From Folioceros fuciformis (Eukaryota > Anthocerotophyta > Anthocerotopsida > Anthocerotales), in contig JBNGIO010006370.1 in assembly GCA_049999805.1 (NCBI GenBank), positions 311,212 through 375,211 on the forward strand: DNA of 64,000 nt. The letters run 5' to 3'. The notes below the pieces were generated by a model that was not told where the DNA came from, made no database searches, and saw nothing but the letters and a program-made list of their open reading frames with translations. Below are positions 10,034 through 20,054 of this stretch, one piece after another. Numbering within the stretch: position 1 is the stretch's first letter; every line of letters starts with the position of its first letter. The position numbers and the translations under genes are program-made.

Positions 10034-10633
10034 ATGGCGGCAGCGGCTATGGCAGTGGCGCCGGTCCTGAGTTCTTCTATGCGCGGCACGGCGTTGCCGC
10101 GCAGCTCGTCTCCTTCACTATCGTGCGCTGCAACCTTCCCGCGCCTCAGCATCCGGTGCGCCCGTGTGGGAGGGATCGAGATTCCCAATGCCAAGCGCAT
10201 TGAGGTGTCCCTGCAGTACATTCATGGCGTGGCCCAGACTACAGCGCGCCAGATCCTGCTCGACACCGGCCTGGAGAACAAGCATACTCGGGAGCTCAGC
10301 GAGGAGGAGCTCACTCGGCTCCGTGAGGAAGTGTCTAAGTATATGATCGAGGGAGACCTGGTAGTCACTCTCACTATTTCTTGTCTCTGTTGCGAGCTTT
10401 CAGCGCGGACTGGGTAGGGTTTCCTCACTCCAGCAAGTTTGTGTTCTTGTTGCGTGTAATTACAGAGGAGATTCAACGCCATGGCTATCAAAAGGTTGAA
10501 GGACATTCAGTGCTACAGGGGCAAGCGCCATATCATGAACCTTCCCTGCAGAGGTCAGCATACGAAATGCAATGCTCGCACCAGGAAAGGGAAGAAGGTT
10601 GCCGTTCAAGGGAAGTCCAAGTCCAAGAAGTAG
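10034..10633 (+). CDS. RPS13: Chloroplast 30S ribosomal protein S13 (nuclear gene, 2 exons)
   Basis: Exons 10034-10360 and 10466-10633, joined in phase 0 (intron gtagtc...tacag), give 164 aa. Residues 1-about 45 are Ala/Ser/Arg-rich with few acids, a plausible plastid transit peptide. The mature part begins near [19 protein letters not shown], followed by the helix-two-turn-helix region [16 protein letters not shown], and after the splice [19 protein letters not shown], then [19 protein letters not shown], the diagnostic C-terminus of bacterial/plastid uS13. uS13 sits in the head of the small subunit and contacts tRNA and the inter-subunit bridge. Length and domain order are normal for plant plastid S13. 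The start is the first ATG in the frame. Confidence 0.92.
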
Positions 10634-10828
10634 ATTGATAGTTCAATAGATGATTTAGGATTAGATTATTGGTGCCATCACAGGACAGGGTTGCATGCCG
10701 TTCTAGTTGGAGTAAATGTTCTGCTTCTCCCTCAAGGGTACGCGTATCCAGTGAAGAAGCCCCTGTGGAGTAATCCATCCAGTTTGTTGTCTCCTTGTTG
10801 CTTGTGGTTGTGAATTTGGTTGCGTGGC

Positions 10829-11261
10829 TCACAGGGTAGGCAGCCTCTCAAATCCAGCGGCAACAGGCTCCGTCCATGTGGACATCTCAATGGCGCTCAC
10901 CCTGGCTGCCGCAGACCCCGTCTTGCATTTCTCTAGCATGGTGTCCACCGAGTCTTTGTGCCCCGAGAACACTGCTTCCACTGACCCGTCTTTCCGATTC
11001 CGAACCCAGCCGTTTAATCCTAGCTTCAGCGCATTTTGCAGCGTCCATTTCCTGTAGTATACACCCTGCACCTTACCCTTGATCCTGGCGCTCACCTGCG
11101 ATTTGCACTCGAAACTCTTACAAGGCCTTCTGCCGAAGAGAGCGCTTGCAGAAATTAGTCGAAGGTATGACAGTCTTCATTACCGTCTTGGGCGTGCTGC
11201 CCGTGTCCTTTGCTCTTGTCGATGGAGCCTCTTGCTGCGTGGTGTCGGGCACCCGAGACAT
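10829..11261 (-). CDS. Acylphosphatase (2 exons)
   Basis: Exon 1 is 11261-11184 and exon 2 is 11095-10829 (intron gtaatg...tcgcag), phase 0, 114 aa. The splice restores the family start of the fold, STPKT|VSARIKGKVQGVYYR. Key features: the phosphate-binding loop KGKVQGVYYRKWT with its arginine (R in YYR), the catalytic asparagine in GLNGWVRNRKDGSVEA, then SVDTMLEKC and EPVAAGFERLPTL. Acylphosphatases hydrolyse the carboxyl-phosphate bond of acylphosphates such as 1,3-bisphosphoglycerate; they are small cytosolic enzymes of about 100 residues, matching this length. The exon-2 frame begins with GTG only because it starts at a splice acceptor. It ends 195 bp from rps13 (tail to tail) and its 5' side faces the PPOX 3' end. 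Confidence 0.85.
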
Positions 11262-11383
11262 CGTTCTGGGTCTTTCCGCGAAGCTTCGGACTGACTCTCT
11301 AACAATTTTTTGTGTGGCAGTTAGATATGTAAATCGTCGCTACGTTCGTTTTGTCTCACACGATACTACCTACGTATGTAGTT

Positions 11384-14300
11384 CTACTCATGCTGTGCTG
11401 AGGCCATTGTGTAGATTTTGCGGCCCCCAGAGCCTTCGAGATAAGCTATTACACGCTCGGCCGCCTTGTAGCCTGAAACCAGAGCCTTACCAGCTGCTAA
11501 CCCACCCCGCATGTTACCTGCGGCAGGGAACGAGAAACTCTGGTAACCAAGTTCTGTAGGCTGCCTGTTCATAACTGATGAACACAAGACCGATTGATTA
11601 CCTGCAAAATGGACTCCGGGCAGATCAGCCTCCACCTTCTCCAATGCCTTCACCACCGAGTCGTAGCCAATGCTGTACTCCGGAAATGCTTTCTCCCAGT
11701 AGAAGTGCCTGAAAGATGAAAACTGGGAATGACTCTCCTGAAACAGTGCAGTCCACCTCTTTAGGGTCACAGCTTCTCACCTCACTGACACGGGTTGAGC
11801 AGCAACTCCCAAGAGCCGTGAGAGATCTTTCACCACCACCTCCTGCAACTCCTCGCTGCCAGCCCATTACATTGTTGTAAGATCTGGAGGAGGATGACCC
11901 TGACGAACTAGTATTCTTCTTTGTCCATCACAGAGTGTGCATTGTGACATATCTTGCAATCAATCAATCATGTGGCTGGCACCTAGGGAGTACTTACACT
12001 GGACGTGCTGGTAATGTCCTGTTGCGGCTGCCGCCGATGAAGGTTGTCAATACTACCTGATCTGGAGGTGCACGGTCTGGAAACATGGACGATGAAAACA
12101 GTGTGCCTGCAAAACAGCAACGAGCATGAAGCTCCTATGAACCAAATCCACAGGCCAAGTCTACAGCCGAAGTTGGAGTTGGTCGTCGAATGCACTTGCC
12201 TAAGGTTTGGAAGTTGTTTGCTTGCTCCTTCGATGGCACCAGCACACCAAACCCATCTAGAGGACGTGTGACATCTTCTTTCCGGAAAGCAGTGACCAGA
12301 ACGGACACAGGCTGATACAACACCTGCAGGAAAATACAAGAAACAAGGTCAGGACGCTGGCATGAACATGCACGTACGGGAGGTCCATATCTTGGCACCG
12401 AGAATCAGCACCTCCGGAATGAAGTCTGTTTGATACGGCTTGCCACCAACGCTGATCTGGATGTCCTTGAAATTATGCAGTGGTGTCTGTGATGGACCAC
12501 ACACAGCCACAGAAATGAGAGCCTCCAAGGTGTAAGGAGACAACACAGGTGATCAGGTGTGGAAGAAGAATGGAACATATGCACCATCTTAAGCTCGACT
12601 CACTGTCAAGATCACAGCGTCAAACTGTTGATCCTGTTGCTTTGGGTCCTTGGCGAATGAGAGCTTCCAGCTGTCACGGGCTGGGTTTCCCTGCTGGTCA
12701 CCAGCTATGGCAACAAGCGGTGCATCCAGCTGAAGAGAATTTCGTCCGATCTTGTCAACAAGAGCATTTGCCAGAGTCTGCCACGAACAGAACACAAAAG
12801 TCGTCGGACGAAAGGGAGGCAGAGTGGAGAATGTGCTGTTGAAGAAGACTGAGCCTGAGAGTGAGAATGAGTGAGCACCTGTAGACCTCCTACAAAGGAA
12901 AAGGAGCCCCGTCCAAGTCTCTTGGCCGAGCTTGATATGATCACACTTTCATCCCAGCATTGCTCAGGCACAGTCTCCTTGCCAGCAGCTCTTCGCTTCT
13001 GCAAAGCTGATTTCACAGCTCCCACAATGATGGAACCAAACCTAGTCACGCACAATACAAGGACAAGTGAGGCCCTCAAACTCGTCCGAGTCGTGCGTCA
13101 GAGTTCCACAGCTCGTGCTCTTACTTTTCCTCCAACATCACAATGTCTGGGAAAGTGTGGCGCATCTGCACACAGTTTCTAGTACAGCTTCGTGTATGCT
13201 TTCAGAATCTTCAAGCATCTCTGACAATGTCTCTGGACAAGTGCATCCATCAGATGAAAACGAAGGACTGAACTTACAGATATTCTGTCTGGATCTGCTG
13301 CAGAGGTGCCGGCAACAAAAGGATTCACCAGATAGTCCACCACCTGACCACGCACTTGTTAACCACCTTGTGCAGAAGACCCATGGAATCAGTGCTGCTT
13401 CAACATTTCTCACCTCACTACCAAAATGCCGTGCCATAAACTGTCCAACGCTGCATCACATTCGACAGTGCCTTTTGAGAGAGCAGTGCACCTTCCTATA
13501 GCACATGAAAAACGACTACCTTCGCCATAATATAGGTCATGCAGCAGCCGACCTCTCATCACCCAGCTCTTGGGGCTCGTCTTGCACATTCTTTTGCCGC
13601 TTCCAGAAGAAGGGCTCAAGAACAATGTTCAACTGCTCTCGAAGGAAAATCACAAACACGAACATAATAAGACTGTGCAGCACATGACAGAGATGCTCAA
13701 CCGATGTCACATGAAGGTGGATAAAATTTACAGCAAACAAACCTTGGCCTTTGTCGAAAGGAGTTTTGAGGCCACCAGAGAAAGAGGACTTGAAGGAAGC
13801 TGCAATAAAAAAATGACAGGATCGTCTTGAAGAGAGACGCATCCCATGTTCTACGACAACAGATGGAAGAAATGGACAGGACAATACCATGTGAGGCTTG
13901 CCATCTCGGACGATGTAACGTTTGTGCTGTGACACAGGCTGCATACCACAGGTAGAAGGTAAGCTTGTGGACAAAATGTACGAGACCCAACTCATGGTCC
14001 GGTGAGAAGCTCACAAACTGTTGTTTCAGTCGCAACTGCAATTCATCGATCAATCTGCCAATGAGAGGATCTGTCTCAGCCTGCAAGGCGCCATGTCGGG
14101 AAGTAAAAACCTTACACTCCGACAGAGCCAGAAAACGGAAAAGTCCGACAAGATATCAGCACCATAGTGTTGGGGCCATTCTCCCAGATGATCCCATCCT
14201 GGGAAACACTGTTGACCTTCCCTCCAACCACCTCACTAGCTTCGAACACTCTGACGGCAACCCCCTTAGCTCGCAAGCGGTAGGCTGCAGCGAGGCCACT

Positions 14301-14575
14301 ACAGAGAGGATAGCAAGCCGATTATGCTCAGTACACAACACAAACTTGCAAACCCAAGACTAGCACCAGCTTCATGAGGAGCCACACCTGAATCCAGCCC
14401 CAACAACCGCAACAGAGCCAAGGACGGGACCTGCAGCGAACTATGAATTTACGTGAGGACCTGATGCATGCACCAAGTCGGAGTTGAGGCAAAGTCCCAC
14501 AGGGCACACGCACGCAGCTCACTTGCCTTGGGTTGGAGTCAGAAGTCTACTGCTCTCAGAGGAAGGATTCGCCAT
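11384..14575 (-). CDS. PPO2: Protoporphyrinogen IX oxidase, PPOX2-type (18 exons)
   Basis: Oxidises protoporphyrinogen IX to protoporphyrin IX in heme/chlorophyll synthesis, using FAD. Exons (minus): 14575-14527, 14430-14388, 14298-14163, 14080-14015, 13938-13888, 13799-13743, 13632-13553, 13450-13414, 13343-13278, 13165-13125, 13041-12879, 12777-12604, 12486-12412, 12323-12200, 12106-11998, 11855-11781, 11708-11602, 11517-11384. All join in phase to 528 aa, normal for the family. FAD motif GAGFSGLAAAY (G27, G29, G32). Other family blocks: [94 protein letters not shown]. The [11 protein letters not shown] and [11 protein letters not shown] blocks resemble the mitochondrial/dual-targeted PPOX2 branch more than PPOX1. 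There is no long transit peptide; the FAD motif starts at residue 27. Introns 1 (gcaagt) and 14 (gcaagt) appear to be GC-AG. The first short exon is the least certain. Confidence 0.9.
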
Positions 14576-15094
14576 AGCCCCGCGCCTGTGTCTTCCAGAT
14601 ATGGGGATTCACTCTAACTCGTCGCTCATTTCAGAGTAAGCTGCAACTTGTTGCTCTGCGATAGCTTCACTATGCGGGCTGGGTGTGGACATCTCGACTC
14701 CAGCCCCGGATGGTCCGCTTTCCTCAGACTGCCAGCAAACCCACTTCATGGGGCCTGGACCTGGAGCAATCGATGCAGCACCGACCTTTGCTGGCCAGTC
14801 GGCCTTCTTGGACACTCACAAGCTGGGGAGCAGGAACTTTGCCGGTGAGTGGTGCCCCTCCTATGTCCTGAAGGCAGGAGCTGAGATAGGATTGAATGTT
14901 GTGGTTGTTGTTACTGGCACACGCTCGTGATGCTACTGCATTCTTGTTCCACCTTTCAAGCTTTCAGACAATGACAAGCAGCTGCATTGAAGTGACAATG
15001 TTGCCAACGAGTGCTGCACAGCTTTCCATGTGCAGTTGTTGGACGGACAGGGGAGCAGGAAGTGTTGAACAGGGAGCAGCAAACATGGACGACG
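14576..15094. other. Intergenic between PPOX and PPR (divergent promoters)
   Basis: The two genes point away from each other, so this 519 bp stretch should hold both promoters. It also contains a plus-strand open segment from an ATG at 14748 that ends at a good donor-like site (gccg|gtgagt, near 14843), and a 67-codon open frame on the minus strand (14815-14609). Neither has a known domain. A short upstream exon of unknown nature cannot be excluded. Confidence 0.4.
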
Positions 15095-17746
15095 ATGGGA
15101 GTTGGAAAGCATGGCCCTCGTCCCAGCTTTACACACGGTCGTGGAACAGGAAATCCTGGTGTGCACATAGAAAGGCTGTGCAAAGAGGGACGGGTGGAGA
15201 AGGCTGTGGATTTCCTGGAACTGCTGGACCAGCAGGGAAGCAGGCTCTCTGTGGAAATATATGGACATGTGTTGAAGGCATGCATGAAGAGGAAGGCCAC
15301 GGTGGAGGCCCAGAGAGTGCAGGCTCATATGGCCAAGACTGGATTCGAGTCTGACACGTTCCTGGGAAATCTGATGCTTCAGACGATGGTGAAGTGTGGG
15401 AGCCTTGCGGATGCCCTCCGCATATTTCACAGCCTGCCGCACAGAACAGCGTTTGCGTGGACAGCCATTATCTCTGCACTGAGCAAAGGCGGGCATGGCA
15501 GAGAGGCTCTCAGATTCTATCAACAAATGTGTGAGGAGGATGTCCCTCCCAATATCCACACTTTTCTCGGCCTACTCAAAGCTTGCAGCGGCTTAGCAGA
15601 CCTGGAAAAGGGGAAGGAGATCCATTCTGATCTCCGGAGGCATGGCTTTGGATCCGATCTTTTTCTAAGCACAGCTCTGGTTGACATGTATGCCAACTGC
15701 GGAAGCACCCAGGATGCATGGCTGGTGTTTGATGCTATGCCTGTCCGTGATGTGGTGTCGTGGAATGCTATGATCGCTGGTTATGTGGAGCTGGACGAAG
15801 GAGAGAAGGCGTTGCAGGTGTATGCTGCAATGCGGAAGCAGGGCCTTACTCCGAACGATCGAACGTTTGTCAGCATTCTGAAAGCATGCACCAGCCTTGC
15901 CAGTAGAGAAGATGGGCAACATGATATGGCAGAGTTGCTGCAGACAGGGAAGGCAATCCACGCCGAAGCAGTTCGTCGGGGCTATGGATCCGACATGTAT
16001 GTTGGCAGCAGTCTTGTCAGCATGTATGCCAAGTGTGGGAGCATTGCTGATGCAGAGCTTGTTTTCCACGCAGCTCACAATCTACCTAATAATGTGGCAA
16101 TGTGGAATGCAATTCTTGCAGGTTATGCGGACTTGTCACAAGGACAAAAGGCTCTTCAAGTATACAAGAGAATGCAGCAGGAGGGTGTCATTCCGAACGA
16201 TCGAACGTTTGTGAGTGTGCTTAAAGCTTGTGGCAGCATTGTTGGTGCTCGGGAGGAACACTTGAATGTGGAATGTGTGAATTCTGAGCGTATGAATTCA
16301 GATATGATGGAACTGGTGAGGAATGTGCATGTCCTGGTAGTCAGAAGAGGTTATTCATCTGATCCGTTTGTTGCCAACGCTCTGATTCATACTTACGCCA
16401 AGTGTGGGAGCATTGCGGATGCCAGGCATATCTTTGACGAGCTGGTTGTGCGAGATGTTGTTTCCTGGAACGCCATGCTGTCGGCTTATGCGGAGAGCGA
16501 GCAAGGAGAGATGGCCTTAGAGCTGTACGGTGCAATGCAAGGGGCAGGTGTGAGTGCAGATGCCCGGACCTTGGGGTGTGTGCTAAAATCCTTTGGCAGC
16601 CTTGCATCCAGAACAGCTAGCAGCGAAGAGCTGCTGGAGAAAGGAAGGGCCATACATGCCGAAGCAGCTCGGAAAGGATACGCGTCTCAGCCGCTCGTCG
16701 GAAGCAGCCTTGTGTGCATGTACGCCAGGTGCGGGAGCATGCGCGAAGCCAGAAGTGTCTTCGACGGGCTCAGCGAGCGCGATGTCGTGTCCTGGTGCGC
16801 GATCATGGCAGGCTACGCGAGGCAGGGAGAGGCCGAGGTTGCGCTGGAGCTTTACGTCAAGATGCAAGCGGAAGGGGTGAAGCCGGACGAGGGAGCTTTT
16901 TTATGCATCTTGGAAGCCTGCAGCAAGATCGGAGCTCTCAGCTTGTGCAGCGAGATCCATTCCGACCTCCTGGCCAGCGGGCATAGTCGGAGCCTTGCTG
17001 TGGCCACCGCCCTCACTCACGCGTATTGCAGCTGCGGGAGCATGGAGGAGGCTCGCCGCGTGTTCGACTCCATGTCGCGTCCCGACCGCTGCGCTTGGAC
17101 TGCGCTCATCTCCGGCTACGCTCGGCTGGGGGAGAGCGACACGGCAATGGGATGCTTCCAGAACATGTTTGATACGGGCGTTGCTCCGGACGGAGTCACC
17201 TTCGTTGCGCTCCTCTCTTCTTGTAGCCACGCTGGCCTGGTGCAGCGAGGAGTAGAGCTGTTCCGGTCCATGGCACGAGACCACGGTGTTGCGCCTGTGA
17301 TGCAGCACTACGCTTGCATGACGGATCTGCTCAGCCGCGCCGGCCTCTTCTCCCAGGCGGAGGCCTTCCTGTCAGAGATGCCGGAGCTCCCTGATTTCGC
17401 CGTATGGTCCTCCCTGCTTGCTTCTTGCCGAAAACACGGCAACCTGGATCTAGCGCGTCGCGCCTTCAACGCCGCAGTGCAGCTGGATCCCAAGCAGCCT
17501 TCAGTCTACATGCTCATGTCGAACATGTACGCTCATGCCGGCTTGTGGGAGTGCGCTCAGGAGATTCAAGAGCTGCGGCGGAAAGCAGGCGCGTGGAAGA
17601 GCCCTGGCCGGAGCTGGATCGAGTATCAGCACGAGATGACCTTCTTCGTCGCTTCAGACAAGCGACATCCTCGCAGCGCACAAATCTACGAGCTGCTGAA
17701 CCATCTCAACTCTCAACTCGCGGCATCGTCATATACGGTAGTGTAG
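15095..17746 (+). CDS. PLS-class PPR protein ending after E/E+ (no DYW), 883 aa
   Basis: The ATG at 15095 is the first in frame (an upstream GTG at 15011 is not used). The protein starts with about 20 unrelated residues and then PPR repeats (VHIERLCKEGRVEKAVDFL onward), with S motifs such as LVDMYANCGSTQDAWLVF, LVSMYAKCGSIADAELVF, LIHTYAKCGSIADARHIF and LVCMYARCGSMREARSVF. The E region is AVWSSLLASCRKHGNLDLAR and YMLMSNMYAHAGLWECAQE. It has a canonical PG box (KSPGRSWIEYQ), followed by E+ (FVASDKRHPRSAQIYELL), and stops within 15 residues. PPR proteins like this normally recruit a DYW protein in trans for C-to-U editing. Three L motifs carry insertions of about 10-25 residues between their helices (for example SREDGQHDMAELLQTGKAIH). 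It is a different subfamily from the KP genes in this window. GC content rises sharply towards the 3' half. Confidence 0.88.
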   Translation: MGVGKHGPRPSFTHGRGTGNPGVHIERLCKEGRVEKAVDFLELLDQQGSRLSVEIYGHVLKACMKRKATVEAQRVQAHMAKTGFESDTFLGNLMLQTMVKCGSLADALRIFHSLPHRTAFAWTAIISALSKGGHGREALRFYQQMCEEDVPPNIHTFLGLLKACSGLADLEKGKEIHSDLRRHGFGSDLFLSTALVDMYANCGSTQDAWLVFDAMPVRDVVSWNAMIAGYVELDEGEKALQVYAAMRKQGLTPNDRTFVSILKACTSLASREDGQHDMAELLQTGKAIHAEAVRRGYGSDMYVGSSLVSMYAKCGSIADAELVFHAAHNLPNNVAMWNAILAGYADLSQGQKALQVYKRMQQEGVIPNDRTFVSVLKACGSIVGAREEHLNVECVNSERMNSDMMELVRNVHVLVVRRGYSSDPFVANALIHTYAKCGSIADARHIFDELVVRDVVSWNAMLSAYAESEQGEMALELYGAMQGAGVSADARTLGCVLKSFGSLASRTASSEELLEKGRAIHAEAARKGYASQPLVGSSLVCMYARCGSMREARSVFDGLSERDVVSWCAIMAGYARQGEAEVALELYVKMQAEGVKPDEGAFLCILEACSKIGALSLCSEIHSDLLASGHSRSLAVATALTHAYCSCGSMEEARRVFDSMSRPDRCAWTALISGYARLGESDTAMGCFQNMFDTGVAPDGVTFVALLSSCSHAGLVQRGVELFRSMARDHGVAPVMQHYACMTDLLSRAGLFSQAEAFLSEMPELPDFAVWSSLLASCRKHGNLDLARRAFNAAVQLDPKQPSVYMLMSNMYAHAGLWECAQEIQELRRKAGAWKSPGRSWIEYQHEMTFFVASDKRHPRSAQIYELLNHLNSQLAASSYTVV

Positions 17747-18083
17747 TTCGTTCTTGGGTAACGAGTGGTTCATATTATGCACCGGCAGTGTCCTGTTTAC
17801 GCGGTTATTGTGAGACCCCCGTCGTCTTGAGGCGGAATCGAGCCTACTTTCCTACTCGAGGCCCTCTTTCCTATTCGTCCGATGGTGAGATCTGCAGGGT
17901 AGCCCTAGAGGATCAGTACTTCCATTGATTTTCTACCTCCTGCTCAAGACGCGTTTGTTGAGAAAAGCTCACTAGCGTAGAGGCTTTGAAAGTGTGAGGC
18001 TAGAGAAGAGTTTGGAAGTTTGGCACGGAGCGGGCCTTGCAAAACGGACGGACGGCGGGGAGACGGCTGCAGAGGCCGCAGCC
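17747..18083. other. Intergenic and 5' UTR of ROMO1 homologue
   Basis: No gene seen. The frame of the ROMO1 homologue is open upstream to a GTG at 17994, but the conserved protein begins at the ATG at 18084. Confidence 0.5.
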
Positions 18084-18314
18084 ATGAAGATGGCCAGGGA
18101 TAGCTGCCTGGCTAGGGTGACGACGGGTGTAGCGGTGGGAGGTGCTGTAGGCGGGGCCATCGGGGCAGTGTATGGCACCTACGAGGCCTTCCGCTACCGC
18201 GTGCCGGGCTTGCTCAAGGTGCGCTACATCGGGCAGACCACGCTCTCGAGCGCGGCCGTGTTCGGCCTCTTCCTGGGGGCCGGCTCTTTGATTCATTGCG
18301 GCAGGTCCTACTGA
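18084..18314 (+). CDS. ROMO1/Mgr2 family mitochondrial inner-membrane protein, 76 aa
   Basis: Small single-exon protein starting MKMARDSCLARVTTG. It has two hydrophobic helices: Gly-rich TGVAVGGAVGGAIGAVYGTY (with GxxxG-type spacing) and TTLSSAAVFGLFLGAGSLIH. They are joined by FRYRVPGLLKVRYIGQT, and the end is HCGRSY, all diagnostic for the family. In yeast Mgr2 is a lateral gatekeeper of the TIM23 translocase; animal ROMO1 has related roles and affects inner-membrane morphology and reactive oxygen. Plant homologues have the same length. The frame opens upstream at a GTG but the conserved start is MKMARDSC, so the ATG at 18084 is preferred. Confidence 0.88.
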   Translation: MKMARDSCLARVTTGVAVGGAVGGAIGAVYGTYEAFRYRVPGLLKVRYIGQTTLSSAAVFGLFLGAGSLIHCGRSY

Positions 18315-18843
18315 CGATGGCGGCGGAGTGCGGAGAGGGGATGGGAGGGGGAGAGCGAGAGGCAGAGGGGATTGTGGCCAGGATGCAGAGGCAGGAAGAA
18401 GAAGGCGATGCTTAGGCTGCCTGATTCGTGGTTTGATGGAGAGCGATGGGGACGTCAATCCATCGCCGATGTTCTCTTTTGAGCAAGACTTGGCGTTGGG
18501 GATCCGGGGCGGCCGGCTTCGAACAGTATGTTGCTGTTAGAGTAGGTCGAAACTTGTTAGCAATCAGCCAGTCAGCCGACTAGCAGGGTTTGCTGATTCT
18601 CGCTTGCAATCTGCTGCACTGTCGGCGTGTCACTGGCCACTCATGTGCAACATAGCTGTGCTCAGCAGAAAGGGCGAGCTGCAGCTGTTATGGGCATTCT
18701 CTCTGTCTGTATGCGCTTTACTTATGTTCATTATTCTGATGTGGAAAACTTACATGCAACCAAGAGAGCTTGCTCGATGCTGCTCTCGCTAATGTGTAAC
18801 TACTTGTGGTCCGAGCTAACCTGTGTTTCAGAGTTCAAGGGGG
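18315..18843. other. Intergenic, convergent 3' ends
   Basis: Lies between the stops of two convergent genes (ROMO1 homologue and CRR6). No protein-like frame; presumably both 3' UTRs. The start (18320-18400) is very GC- and purine-rich. Confidence 0.5.
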
Positions 18844-19947
18844 CTAGCTCTTCGATTGAGGGTGCGGGTATGTTTCTAAAAGGGCGAACAGTGGATCATC
18901 TATGCTGAAGCCGAGCATCCGCATCATGTCATTGACTTTGACAGCTGGTTTACCAACTTCCCTGGCTTTCAACCATTGGAATACGATGAAGAGCTTGTTC
19001 ATGGCGAAGAGCTCCAGAGCTTCAGGATTGAACACCAGGCCCATCCTCTTGCTCATCTGCACAAACAGCCGGGATGAAGTCCCATGCCCTTATTGCAACC
19101 ACACTTCAGAGACGAAGTCGCGCAACAGACGAGATCTTCACCTGGTGAGGAACGAGCATGGCTGCGTATCGGGCGAGCTCACCCCCGCGCCAGTCCAACA
19201 CTACTGGTAACCAAGGATATGCAGCATCCAGACGCACAAACCAGAGTCTTATATCCGGCATCTCTGAGAGCTCCCTTGGATCAAACTGGTTGTCTCTCTC
19301 GTACTGCAGAATGAAACCAACAGTCCTCTGAAGCAGCTCCTTGGGATCTTGTGCTGGAGCTGTGGTGTTGTCCCCTGCAATAGCAATCAGCAACGATCAC
19401 TGTCAAAAAAATCGCTGAAGGGAGACAGCGTTTTCGCGAATGTGGCGAGCGCTCAGAGGCTGACCTATTTGATGAATGTATTCTCGCAAGACTGCATGAG
19501 CAGCCGACAGGTCCAGATTCCGAATCGCTTCCTTGGTCACTACGATGTCGATGCGACCCTCAGAGGGTGGCGGCGGTGCAGGAATGTTTGGGCTAACTGC
19601 ACATGCCACAGCGATGAGGATGTGAAAGACACGATGGTTGCCAGTGAGACATGGACAACAACAACAAGGTATACAGACAGACCTTCCTCATCTTCCAAGG
19701 GGAAATCTACAGTCCCCATGGGATCGAACACGGCAACAGCAAACCTCCCCCTCCTCCTCCTGCCTAGTGAATGAACCCTGGCTGCACTGGAACACGACGC
19801 CAACGATCCACAGGTGCATCTGGAGACGGCGTTGGAGGAGGAAGATGGAAGTGTGAGCATTGCCAACTCGCCTGCCGTAGTTGCAGCATCGGATAATAAG
19901 ACCGGAGACGGGGACCACCAGGTGCACAACGCCATGGACCTGGCCAT
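18844..19947 (-). CDS. CRR6: CRR6-like chloroplast protein, NDH complex assembly (4 exons)
   Basis: Exons (minus): 19947-19683, 19596-19465, 19374-19142, 19056-18844; all junctions are GT-AG and in phase, 280 aa. Residues 1-about 70 are Ser/Arg-rich with few acids, a plausible plastid transit peptide. The conserved core is GRIDIVVTKEAIRNLDLS, DPKELLQRTVGFILQYERD, DPRELSEMPDIRLWFVRLDA, AYPWLPVVLDWRGGELARYA, then across the last splice MLVPHQ|MSKRMGLVFNPEAL and VKVNDMMRMLGF. I recall this as the DUF1817/CRR6 family, a stromal factor required to assemble subcomplex A of the chloroplast NAD(P)H dehydrogenase-like complex, with cyanobacterial relatives. The assignment rests on memory of the core motif; the structure of the gene is solid. 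Confidence 0.75.
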
Positions 19948-20054
19948 TTCCGGTCCCCCGTCTTCTTTCTCGTTAGTCTAGGTTACAGCCAAACTTGTGG
20001 CGTAGACTTCATCTTTCCCGCCACACAAACAGCCCATTCCATCGCTTTGCCGAA

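Noticed and set aside
14609-14815. Small conserved-looking minus-strand protein between PPOX and PPR
   Set aside because: The frame opens only at a GTG, has no homology I can name, and sits where two divergent promoters are expected.
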